Below are positions 21,116-30,909 of a stretch of 64,000 nt of DNA, piece after piece. The position numbers and the translations under genes are program-made. Where the stretch lies: positions 13,604,765 to 13,668,764 of the forward strand of contig CM037466.1 in the NCBI GenBank assembly GCA_021014325.1, in the 5' to 3' direction. This stretch comes from Plazaster borealis (lineage: Eukaryota; Echinodermata; Asteroidea; Forcipulatida; Labidiasteridae). The notes under the pieces are model-generated. The model did no database searches. It had not been told where the DNA came from and saw nothing but the letters and a program-made list of their open reading frames with translations. Every line of letters starts with the position of its first letter. Positions within the stretch are counted from its first letter, which is position 1.

Positions 21116-21652
21116 GGTGCTTACTGTTTGAAAATGAATGACGTAACATCTGTGGTGAACGCGCAAGCTGGCTGCCTAATTTTCTTGCTAACCTGTGAAA
21201 TACGCTTTACGCTTAAGAAAATTTGTTTGATATAGTTAGCACGAAAATTTGCTTACCGTTAAAGGCACTGTACACGTTTGGTAATTACTCAAGATATCTA
21301 TTAGCATAAAAACTTACTTGGTAACGAGCAACGGAGAGCTGTTGATAGTATAAAACATTGTGAGAAACGACTCCCTCTGAAGTAACGTAGTTTTTGAGAA
21401 AGAGATAATTTCTCACTATTAATAAAAACTTCTTGCAAGAAGTTTTTATTCCTATCTGAAAGCAAACAAATTTGTACAACAAGGGTGTTTTTTCTTTCAT
21501 CATTTTCTTCCAACTTCGATGACCAATTGAGCCCAAATTTTCACAGGCTTGTTATTTTATGCATATGTTGGGATACACAAGTGAGAACACTGGTCTTTGA
21601 AAATTACCAGATGTGTTCAGTGCCTTTAAGCAGCGCTTCGAAATTGGCACAG
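21116..21652. mobile_element. R8 element interrupted by R1
   Basis: Left part 21116-21262 and right part 21627-21652 together match the intact R8 at 9332-9522. The R1 MITE copy C lies between them, in the TTAA of CTTACCGTTAAGCAGCGC. Confidence 0.8.
21263..21626. mobile_element. R1 MITE copy C, nested, with proven TTAA duplication
   Basis: 364 bp between TTAA 21259-21262 and TTAA 21627-21630. Termini AGGCACTGTACACG and the inverse of CAGTGCCT. The empty site exists at 9490-9493 in another R8 copy, which fixes the duplicated tetranucleotide directly. Confidence 0.9.
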
Positions 21653-21847
21653 GTCGTTGGAACGATATTTCATATTATCCTACAACAATTACAAATGATG
21701 TAATTTCCCTCTGAAACAATGATACTTCTCTTGTCTCAAAACACAAGGAAAAACGATTGGATGTCAGAATATCCGTTTTTACATTGATGTATTTTTCAAG
21801 AAAACGTGGATTTGTTGTTGGTAGGACCTTATAATTTTTTTTATGAA

Positions 21848-22228
21848 ATGGGGCCAATTTCATAGCGCTGTTAACGGTAAGCAAATTTTCGTGCTAGCTA
21901 GCAGAAAAATGTGCTTAAGCGTGCGCATATTTCACATGTGGGCAAGAAAACTAGGCAGCCAGCTTGCGCGTTCACCATAGATTTTCATTGTAACGCCATT
22001 CATTTTCACACAGTAAGCACTGGAAGGTTAGCATGCCTTTTCGTGTGCTTACGGTTAGCAGCGCTATGCAATGGAAACTCGCGCAGTAAGCAATAAAATC
22101 GGCCGCTAAGTAGCTCTATGAAATTGGGCCCTGCTGTTTACATTTGTGAGTTTGTGACTGCCGTAAAACGAAATTTTGTTGCGCTCAGCTACTTTCTCTG
22201 CTTAAGCAGCTCTATAAAATTGGGCCAT
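21848..22228. mobile_element. R8 (inverted) and R7 end fragments
   Basis: From 'ggggccaatttcatagcgct' through 'cattcattttcacacagtaagcac' the sequence is the inverse of R8. From about 22090 on, R7 ends occur ('gctctatgaaattgggccc' 22115-22132 and 'gcttaagcagctctata' 22200). Non-coding. Confidence 0.65.
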
Positions 22229-22615
22229 TGTATTAAAACTCACACATTCAAACGATCATCGACTGACCGTCGCTTTAAAATGAATGATACAAAATTGCAT
22301 GTTTCTTTAAAATAAAACAACACCTGCTGGCGAAACGGTTTCACTGGATACTTGGGAATAATATGTACTTTCAGTCAAGTAAGTTATTTTGTAATAATTT
22401 GGAAGTACTTTTTTTTCAAGTCTGCAAATGATGTATCTACATTAAAAGCTAAAACAAGACAAAACAAAACACACGAGTCATTTTCAGTCTTACGGTTGGT
22501 TGACACCATTGTCTTAAAAACGATATCAGAATAGTAACGATTTTAAGTTGTCAGACAGACCTTCTGTTAAAACTCACACATTCAAACGATCATCGGCTGA
22601 CCATCGCTTAAAAAA
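22229..22615. repeat. Direct repeat pair, about 45 bp
   Basis: 'ttaaaactcacacattcaaa' followed by 'cgatcatcg(a/g)ctgacc' occurs at about 22230-22278 and again at 22567-22611. The units are 337 bp apart. Origin unknown; no coding frame is supported. Confidence 0.65.
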
Positions 22616-22685
22616 AAAAATGCCTAAATTGATTGCAAAAACTAGCAAGTGTTGAAAGGGAACCCTCTAAAACCTATAGATACGG

Positions 22686-23173
22686 GGCTCTGGAAGTGCC
22701 ATCCAAGTTGTTGAGATCCTAAGATAATTTACTGCAGGATGATGACGTCATAAACGTAATATGTCGACATCCCAAAATAATTTATCCCTTGAAAGTATAA
22801 TGTCGTCTTCCAGACATTGTATTTCGGGATGACAACACCCTGAAAGTAGTATGTTTTCTTCCCAAGATAATTTATCTCGAGTTCTCGACAGTTTCAGAAT
22901 GTTATCAACTCATGATGATTTATCACGGGAAGTCGACATCCTACGTTTAGGATGTCGTCATTCCGAGATAATTTATCTCAGGAAGTCGACATCTTACTTT
23001 CACGATGTCGACATCCTAAGATAAAATATATGGGAAGACGACATCTAATACTTTAGGATGTCGTCATCTCGAGATAAATCATCTCGGGTTGTCGACATCT
23101 TAAGTTTATGATGTCGTCATCCTGCGGTAAATTATCTCATGATCTCAACATGTCGGGTAGCACTTCCAGAGCT
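22686..23173. repeat. Inverted-ended array of alternating 20-30 bp motifs
   Basis: Ends CTCTGGAAGTGC (22688-22699) and GCACTTCCAGAG (about 23160-23171) are inverted repeats. Between them about a dozen alternating motifs of two kinds occur: a 'gagataatttatctc' palindrome and a 'gatgtcg(t/a)c' block that reads the same on both strands. The array is neither a simple satellite nor a CRISPR, as units are themselves palindromic. Confidence 0.75.
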
Positions 23174-23610
23174 TCTTAAAAACACACAGATAAAACGCAT
23201 TATATTCATTGTGATATAATTTTAGTTTGAAAAACACATCTGATAACCACAACGGAAACATACTTGACTATCGTTTACAAAACTACCCACCTGAACAAAA
23301 ACGTTCGTCCGTACGAAGCTGTAAGTGACGATTTTGATGTACTACTTCTACAAGTTTACGAAGGGCATCGCAACAGCCTGCTCTCTCTGGCCGTTTGAGA
23401 CGCATCAGTTTCGCTTTATACTCGAGTCAACTTCCCGCTTGCCGGTCCATCTCGCGCTGTGATTGGTGGATTCCCTCTTGACGAAGCGGTTAGAACCGTA
23501 ATTAGAAAATTGATTATCAAGAGAGAAGTGGCGCTTTTGAGTGGGGTGGACATGTTCATGGCGTGTACAACTCCATGTTAATTGCTATGATCAGTCGTCA
23601 TTTGGTGCTC

Positions 23611-23793
23611 GATGTGCGGCATGGTGTACCCCCCCCCCCCCTCATTACGGTGTCCTCGTTGTGTTCTGGGAATCTCAGGAATTCTGTACAGGATTTTTAG
23701 GGTGGGTACTTCTGCACAAAAGGAAAAGAGTGTGTTAAAGTATGGGAACATCTGGGGGGGGGGGCACCCTCTGCCACCGTCGGGCATGGTATA
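23611..23793. mobile_element. R11 element, copy 1
   Basis: Ends CGGCATGGTGTACCCCCC and inverse GGGCATGGTATA. Internal 'cacaaaaggaaaagagtgtg' type sequence recurs inverted in the copy at 25010-25190, 1.4 kb away. Confidence 0.75.
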
Positions 23794-23799
23794 TCAGTC

Positions 23800-24220
23800 G
23801 TATCGATCTGTGTTGATAGGCCTACAGATTTTGTTCTTGGGTGGGGGTGCTTCCAAAGAGAATGTTCTCCCATTATGTTCTCCCAAAGAGAAGAGAAAGC
23901 AGCAGATTTTACGAAGGGACGTTTATAAGGAAAGATAACAATACAAAATACCTCGGTCGTTGGCAGTTGCATCGGATACAATTTTATTTCTGCGTGACCT
24001 TATGGCGCTACGTATAAGATCGTCCATACATTAGTATTATTTGATGTGTTTTATTTGGAAAAGTGTTTTTGATACAGTTGTACATTAACAGTCAAGCTTT
24101 AAAGGCTGAATGTTCCATGAGATTTTTTTCACAATTATCAAGTATTGCCACAACTCCGAATAATAAATTGAGCTTAAAATTAAAATTAAATAATAATATA
24201 GTAAGACACTTTTAAACCTA
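23800..24220. other. Spacer without recognised feature
   Basis: A small duplicated 'gttctcccaaagag/ctcccattatg' block at about 23860-23890. No gene is supported. Confidence 0.35.
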
Positions 24221-24606
24221 CACTCTAAAAACTTCCGGGTCAGAGTTAACCCGATTCCGAATCACACAGGAGCCTGACCCATTTCTGGGTTAATGTGACC
24301 CGAATAATGTGTCAAATTGACCCAGAAACGAGCCAAACTGACGCAGAATCGGAGCTAAAATCCCATTTTCTAACCAGCTTCCGGGTCAGCCTCGCCAAGA
24401 AATAGGTCAGGACCCCTGGAACCTGGGATCCGGGTCAATTCTCATCCGGGCCAATTCTGATCCGGGTCAGTTCTGATCCGGGTCAGTTCTGATCCGGGTC
24501 AATTCTGATCCGGGCCAATTCTGATCCGGGTCAGTTCTGATCCGGGTCAGTTCTGATCCGGGTCAGTTCTGATCCGGGTCAATTCTGACCTCGGAATCTT
24601 TTAGAT
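24221..24606. repeat. R10 repeat with an expanded 16-bp tandem array
   Basis: Begins CACTCTAAAAACTTCCGG. At about 24425-24590 a unit of 16 bp (GATCCGGGTCAGTTCT, variants with CAATTCT) repeats about nine times. GGGTCA half-sites are therefore spaced every 16 bp. Confidence 0.85.
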
Positions 24607-24734
24607 CAAAGCGCCCCGTTTATCGGGCCTTAATCACCCATGAAACCATCCGTTGTAGTTCACAACACTGGGAGCACAACTTCAATAATCTCTACTCTCA
24701 TAGGCACCAATTTACTCCAAGGTGAAGAGAAGCA
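24607..24734 (-). mobile_element. SINE S1 fragment, left part
   Basis: 'cataggcaccaatttactcc' and 'ggtgaagagaagcaatggggg' match the S1 family. The other part of the SINE ('aaggacacaagtgtcatgac', 'actcgaacccc') continues at about 24885-24975, so the R6 palindrome at 24735-24880 interrupts it. Confidence 0.6.
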
Positions 24735-24880
24735 ATGGGGGATTTTTGGCACGCTAGGTGGCAGCAGACTAACTAGGTAAATCCATTGTTCTCGGTAATG
24801 TGCGCATGCTCAGAACTACGTAAACAATGGAAATTTACCTGGTAAGTCTGCTGCCACCTAGTGTTCTAAGGTCTCCCATT
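24735..24880. mobile_element. R6 palindromic element with CTCF-like motifs
   Basis: Arms GCTAGGTGGCAGCAGACT / AGTCTGCTGCCACCTAG and an inner pair TAAATCCATTGTT / AACAATGGAAATTTA. Copies at 37590, 47361 and 63086. CTAGGTGGCAG resembles the core of the animal CTCF motif, here twice in convergent orientation. Confidence 0.8.
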
Positions 24881-24884
24881 ACAC

Positions 24885-24985
24885 TTGTCTTGCCCAAGGA
24901 CACAAGTGTCATGACATGGACTCGAACCCCCTCTCTGATTGACTCGGGAATTAGAACTGTCAAACCACGCGAGCCGAAAAGATTC
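24885..24985 (-). mobile_element. SINE S1 fragment, tRNA-like right part
   Basis: 'caagtgtcatgacatgg' and 'actcgaacccc' (B-box on the minus strand) match S1 elements at 44308 and 61596. Confidence 0.55.
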
Positions 24986-25009
24986 AGGTTTTTAATACGT
25001 GAGTCAAAG

Positions 25010-25190
25010 TTATACCATGCCCGTTATGTGGCAGAGTGGGGTGTCCCCGCCACCCCCCCCAAGACAAAAATGTGCCCATACTTTTCCTCTTGTACAGAAA
25101 TACCCCCTAGAATCATCTAAAGAATTATTGAGACTCCAAGAACACAATGGAGACACAATAGAGGGGGGGGGGTACACCATGCCACATATT
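25010..25190. mobile_element. R11 element, copy 2 (inverted to copy 1)
   Basis: Ends TATACCATGCC and inverse GGTACACCATGCC. Contains 'ctcttgtacagaaatac' and 'caagaacacaatgga', matching copy 1 on the opposite strand. Confidence 0.75.
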
Positions 25191-25194
25191 CGCG

Positions 25195-26325
25195 CACCAA
25201 AGTCAAAGTGGGGCGATGTCACCGTTCATACGCAGGCGCCTTTAATGGACATTAGATGACGCAACCTTCTTGAATTTACTCTTTATCAAACAATCTTGTC
25301 ACAAATCTGCAGAGCGAGAATTATTAAATGGCCTGTGGGATGCAAAAGACGCAAAGATTAGGGCACCTGATTAAATGCTTAGGCTAATTCTTTTTGAAAG
25401 AGATTATCTTAGAGATTTTTTTGAGAAGAAACAGCGTGCCTCCACAGCAGGGGATAGCGGCTCAGACAAAAAGAAGGGCCCAACAGTATTTGATGACTAT
25501 TGTTAAAACATTTCAGATTGTTGTTTGAAAAAAATATGCTTGAAAGCTTCCAGAAAATTAATGACTGACTCCTGGTCAAAAATGGAAGAACATAAGTGGA
25601 TCTTTGAGGTCATAAGTTATGGCAGCCCCCACAATGCCACTGTTTTTGTCTACTTCCTGACAGCAACAGAAAGAAAGAAATGCACACCATTAAAGGGATT
25701 GTTTGTGCCCTAAATACGGCCAGAGATGTGGTTGGTATCCGCTGTCACCTCGCTAAACGTGGATGGATTCGACGTTCTTGATGAAATACTGTGACAGATT
25801 TTTGGGTCCTGTTTTCTCAATAAGCAGTCACTGTATTCAACTGAAACATTCACGGGTGACTTTTATTGTATCTTTCTTGATAATTGTGCCCATAAATCAG
25901 CACTACGTTGACAAAAACCCAAATGATGGATGACCCTACCTTTAATACAGCGGTTTTAGAAATCAACAGAAAGATGTTATTAAACTATATCGTCAGGCGC
26001 TGGGGGAAGGAATTGAAATTGTAACCTTGTTTAGTGTCCATAAATAGCGAGCATCCATTGTCCACATTTCCACAATTGTGTCTAATTCGGACCTTTGACC
26101 TTGATTTGAACACTCGGTGTGGGAACACGGCAATGCAAGCAGTTCAATTATCGCCAGTGGGTGCGAGGTTCAGGCTTCCTATACCTCCGTGGCACGTTTG
26201 TGTGGACGAACCTCTACACTAAAATGAATGTTCATGATTTGTTCTTCTTCTAAACTTCCATATGGTCCCTATCCAGCTAGACAGTCCTTCATTGCCATTG
26301 GTTAATACCGGTAACTAGGCTGGGA
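25195..26325. other. Intergenic, no supported gene
   Basis: Short plus-strand frames at 25525-25713 and 26034-26222 lack domains and splice context. No repeat family from this window was recognised. Confidence 0.4.
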
Positions 26326-26330
26326 CTAAG

Positions 26331-26462
26331 GTCGTGTCCGAATTGGCGGCTACAGCTACGGCTACAGCTGTTACTAAGGGTGTTGCTAAGGACGTCCTAT
26401 ACTTCAATGCACGACGACGCGGAAATCTAGCCGTAGCCGTAGCTGAAGCCGGACACGGCCTA
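26331..26462. mobile_element. R12 MITE, second copy
   Basis: Ends GTCGTGTCCGAATTGGCGGC and inverse GAAGCCGGACACGGCC, centre 'cgacgacgcggaaatct'. Matches 16796-16924. Confidence 0.8.
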
Positions 26463-26464
26463 GG

Positions 26465-27500
26465 ATCAGAAAGTTTGTACACCCTTTATTTCACCTGGGA
26501 ATGTTTGCTACGCGTTAGTACCACATGCAAGGAGATTGTACCTTTGTTGATGTGCTGGGTGTCATGTGTATAATGACGATAGTGTGACCTTATTTTGTAG
26601 GTTCACCCAATTTGATTTGCCCTGTTTATAATTGCCCTAACCATAACGTGTGGAGATTCTTCCACACACATGACATGTGTGTATTTGAAAAAGTTCGTGC
26701 CCCGAAGGGCTGCAAAAAAAAGAATAGTCTACATGGAATTGCATTTGCATTAAAGTGAAGATTTCCTCGACATTGCACAAAATAGCTGTTTTGTTTTACC
26801 AAAAAAGATATTTAAGAAAGGTTTTACAGTCAATTTTAAGGCAACCAACTGCAAAAGAAACACAACGGCAGCACAAGAGTCATCTAACAGTTTTCGCCCA
26901 AGGAAAATGTTGAGTTTTTTTAAAGAATTTTGTTTTTCTCTTAGCGACTTTTGACAGATGTTGCTGTTTCAAAACGAAAAACATACAAAGCTGTTTGCAT
27001 TATTCCACAAACTTTCGCATTATTCCACAGACAATTAACTACCACTTATCATTTGCGGATTTCGTTTTCGTGCGTTCCACTTAAAGTAAAAATTATTTAT
27101 ATTTAATCTTTCAATCTAACACATTGATTAAAACCACCGAAAAGCTTTTAAAAATAACCTCCAGTTTGGTAAAATTATTTCCTATAGCTCCGCAGGACTT
27201 TCTCAAATCTTTAAAAATAGCTAATTAAAAATTAATTCGAAATTTTCGGGTCACATCTGCCAAACAATGGACCTAGCATATAGGCCTTCTAACCGTTGTA
27301 ATTTTCTTGAAGTTCAAAAATGGCAGCAATGAAGCGGGGAACTCTTCTACGGATTGGAATTCATTTACACTTTTCTCTCAAGCACAATGACATTGCGTAC
27401 AGAAGATGACGGCAGTGGAATGAATGTTGTCTCAACGATGGCAGCGTTGCACATGTACTAAGAACAAATTCACAGGACGCGAAGTGGTTAGTCAAAACCA
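26465..27500. other. Downstream flank of GPCR B
   Basis: AT-rich sequence, probably including the 3' UTR of GPCR B on the minus strand. No polyadenylation site was assigned. Confidence 0.35.
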
Positions 27501-27503
27501 TTA

Positions 27504-30230
27504 TCACCCGCAAGTGTTTTCAGAGTCGTTGTTGGTGCTAACCGGGCCAACCCGCGAGCCTCTCGCCGGTCCGAACGCTTCTCTCAACCCGTTCCGAAAG
27601 CGCCGGTTCATCACCGCGTAAATGACTGGATTCACGCAGGAGTTGCAGACGTTGAGAATAATGCTGAAATGGTACAGCGGGGCTTTGAAGTCAACGGGGC
27701 AGCCGAAGTTGAACAGAAGAAAGATGAGTTGGTTTGGCGCCCAGCAAACAGTGAAAGTAACGGCGAAGGCTCGCAGGGTCCGCACTAAATCTTGAGTAGT
27801 CCGGAGCTGCCATACTTTATATTGTGCATCTGGATGGCTGTCCAGGGTGGCTGTAACAAGGAATATTAACAAACAGGTTTTGAAATCGGGATTGAGCACT
27901 GCTACACGATGGCTTTTACGGAAGCCCATTAGTGCCATGTTGCGTTTCTCTTTCACGTCGTGTTTCTGTTTCACGTGGAAGTGTTTATCTTTCACAGTAG
28001 TAGTGTTTCTCTTTCACCTGGTTGAGTCCGCTTTTAACTGGCGGCCGCGACTTAAAAAATGTCGGCCGCCAGGCGAAAGAGAAACACTACCACGTGAAAG
28101 AGAAACACTACTACTGTGAAAGATGAACACTTCCACGTGAAAGATAAACACTTCCGCGTGAAATAGAAACACTACCGCGTGAAATAGAAACACTACCGCG
28201 TAAAAGAGAAACACTACCACTGTGAAAGAGAAACACTTCCGCGTGAAATAGAAACACTACCGCGTGAAAGAGAAACACTATAATATGTGAAATAGAAACA
28301 CTACCACTGTGAAAGAGAAACTCTATCGCATGAAAGAGAAACACTACCACTGTGAAAGGTTAACACGTATACGTGAAATAGAAACACTTCCCCGTGAAAT
28401 AGATACACTTCCACGTGAAAGAGAAACACTACCACTGAGAAACTCTATCGCATGAAAGAGAAACTCTATCGCATGAAAGAGAAACACTACCACTGTGAAA
28501 GATTAACACTTCCACGTGAAATAGAAACACTTCCGCGTGAAACAGAAACACTTCCACGTGAAAGAGAAACACTACCACTTTGAAAGGTTAACACTGTGAA
28601 AGGTTAACACTTCCGCGTGAAATAGAAACACTTCCGCGTGAAATAGAAACACTACCGCGTGAAAGAGAAACACTACCACTGTGAAAGAGAATTACACAAC
28701 GTTCCGAAGACTTTAACTCAACAGAAATTTCCCCAAAGTAAGTTATTTCTATGAGATTCCCCTGTCGAGTTAAACTGGAAATATCATAGGGAAATGTGAA
28801 ATGAAGGCCACCGATTTTAACTCAACAATTTTCCCATAGTAAAATTGTTTCTTTGAGATCCCCTTGGCGACTAAAACTGGAAATATCAAAGGTAGACCCT
28901 AATGTGAAATGAAGGCCATATAAGGATATTTTGTTTTCGTCCTTTAGCTTTCCAATTCCGTGGATTCACAAAACCACACGACACTTAATTCGAGTAGGCG
29001 ATGGTCGAACAAAAAAATATATATAAAATCGTCTAAAGGTGACATTTGGAAATTTTTGCTTTACACTCGCTTGTGGCGTAGACATAATGGAACATCTAAA
29101 GGTCACATTTTTGAAAACGCTGCTCAACTTGTTATAATACACGCTTGTGGCGTAGACATAATGTATGTCTAAAGACTTCGATACGGTTTTTCTACGTCAG
29201 CACGCCACTGGAATTTCAGTGTGTATTTAATGACCAATTCCCACTTTGAAATGGCCTCTCCTGGCGAAACCCTGGGTGGCGCACTTTATTCTGATTCCTC
29301 GAATTGTTATTTTGGTATTTGGATGCGGGGAAAAAAGTTGTCCCTTTGCCTATTCGTAAGAAAATCTCAACTTAACAAACTTGCATTTTTTCTTCAAAAT
29401 ATTTATCTTGTTCTTGAGATGTATTATTAGAACTTTTTATCGACAATTCTTTTTGACAGATTTTAAACAACCTTTTAATAATTGATTTTCATTAAAAAGT
29501 ACTCACTCATTCGACTTGACAACAGTTTGGTTTGTCTCCTCAGTTTGGAAATGACTGTACACTGTGTTGCAATCATCACAGCAAACGGAACGAAAAAGTT
29601 TACCAAGAAGGTATAGAACCCCACCACCGCTTTGACTACCCGACTGGGCCAGCTCACAAAACTACACCCCACTTCGTCTACGTACAGGAACAGAAGAAAG
29701 GACTTGGAGAGTGCGCCCAAAAGCCAACACGACACTATCATGAGACATTTGTTTAGTTTCGTGAAGATTTCCTTGTACTTGTGCGGGTAGCCGATCGCAA
29801 CGTAACGTTCCAAGTTCACGGTGACCAGACTGAAGACGGACACCAAAGCACACACCCAGAACGGATACTCCCCGAAGTAAAGTTTGCACCTAAGGTCTGC
29901 CCAGAATCCGGACAGTCGTGAGACATTACCCAGCTGTGGCGTAATATTATACGGGATGACCAGGATGCACACGGTCAGATCGACTAGGGAAAGGTGCACC
30001 AAGAACACGCTGGTGTTGGTTCGGAGAGACGGTGCGCGGAAGAGTACAATCGCGACCAGTAGGTTACCTGTGATGCCCACAATACTAATAACGACGTACA
30101 GACCGATGACAAAGTTGCTGTCCGTGACCTGATCTGCACCCCAGCCGGACATCGCCGATCTCTCGTTAGCTGTTCCACTCAAGGTGTAGCTCTGATTCAG
30201 TGACTTTAGTCCTGTCAGGATAGAAAGCAC
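27504..30230 (-). CDS. Class A (rhodopsin-family) GPCR B, two exons
   Basis: Exon 1 is 29507-30230 and exon 2 is 27504-27850. Phase 1 intron with atga/gtgagt and ttacag/ccacc. The product is 356 residues. Visible motifs: TM1 GNLLVAI (N56), TM2 LSLVD (D84), C115, NLERY (139-143) replacing DRY, CWAPN in TM6, CNSCVNPVIY in TM7. Extracellular NQS sequon at the N-terminus. It is a clear paralogue of GPCR A with the same intron position. The 1.66-kb intron contains a large minisatellite. Start: the ATG at 30230 is the first in frame; a later ATG at 30152 (MSGWGADQ) is also possible and gives a start closer to that of GPCR A. Ligand unknown; peptide receptor is inference from overall layout. Confidence 0.9.
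27951..28690. repeat. Minisatellite with an internal inversion
   Basis: The unit is about 20-22 bp, GTGAAAGAGAAACACTACC with AT/CG variants (GTGAAATAGAAACACTTCC). From 27951 to about 28020 units read in reverse; from about 28070 to 28690 they read forward. The junction contains a palindrome GGCGGCCG...CGGCCGCC. Over 30 units in total. It lies in the GPCR B intron. Confidence 0.9.
28711..28920. repeat. Tandem duplication, about 104-bp unit
   Basis: 'actcaaca...tttcccc/atagta' through 'aaactggaaatatca' and 'atgtgaaatgaaggcca' occurs twice in direct order. Diverged by several substitutions. Confidence 0.7.
29032..29170. repeat. Tandem duplication, about 72-bp unit
   Basis: 'cttgtggcgtagacataatg' occurs at 29071 and 29143, each followed or preceded by 'tctaaaggt(g/c)acattt'. 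Located in the GPCR B intron. Confidence 0.65.
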
Positions 30231-30612
30231 AGTGAAGCAGTTCTCTACAGACGACGGATGCCTATTTCCAACATAAAATAGAATGCAATCGCTAAATCAC
30301 ATGACTTTGTTGAAAGAGACAACACGTTGTGGCGTGACTAAAATCAGTTACAGAGAGACTGTTGGTTCGACACAAAAAGCTGTAGATAATTAAAGAATCG
30401 AAAAGACAATCACAAACAAAAAGCTTGAATGTAAATTATGCTCCTGCACGTACTAACGTAATTACGCCATGTTGACTTTACCCTTAGCATCACACTTGTC
30501 ATTATTTGCGTAGGAATTTTGGTACATCAAGATGTTTGCAAATGGTCTGAATTCAAACACAAACCTCGCTGTTTTCTAGACGTAGTCACATTTAAGCTGA
30601 GTAATTGATTAC
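30231..30612. other. Upstream of GPCR B
   Basis: Presumptive promoter side of GPCR B (minus strand). No convincing core promoter motif was recognised. Confidence 0.3.
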
Positions 30613-30616
30613 TTAT

Positions 30617-30908
30617 GGAGCCCGTAAAGGGACAAGGGTTTTTTCAAATTATTATTTCGTCCCCTGAAAACATGATTTTCGTTCCCACGAAATAATATTT
30701 CGTTCCATCGAAATTTCGAAATTGGACATAATAAGCTTTGGTTAAATTTTTGTTGTGTAAGTATAATTTAATTTTCGTTTTTGAATTTGGATGAAAATCT
30801 CCGAAAAAAAGAAAAACAAAAATCCCCACGAAGGGAACGAAATAATATTTCCAGGGGAACGAAATAATACTTTGAGGGAACTATCAACGTTTTCCCTTTA
30901 CGGGCTCC
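30617..30908. mobile_element. R13 MITE
   Basis: Terminal inverted repeats GGAGCCCGTAAAGGGA / TCCCTTTACGGGCTCC are perfect. Subterminal 'acgaaataatatttcgtt' repeats in both arms. Only copy in the window. Confidence 0.85.
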
Positions 30909-30909
30909 G

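Noticed and set aside
22686..23173. CRISPR-like array of regularly spaced repeats
   Set aside because: The units are palindromic and alternate, the spacers are not unique, and the context is an animal genome.
24425..24590. CRISPR-like or regulatory direct repeat array
   Set aside because: The unit is 16 bp with no spacers; it is a simple tandem expansion of R10 sequence.
28014..28350. Hydrophobic repetitive protein on the minus strand
   Set aside because: The frame is a translation of the minisatellite (VVFLFHA repeats) and has no independent support.
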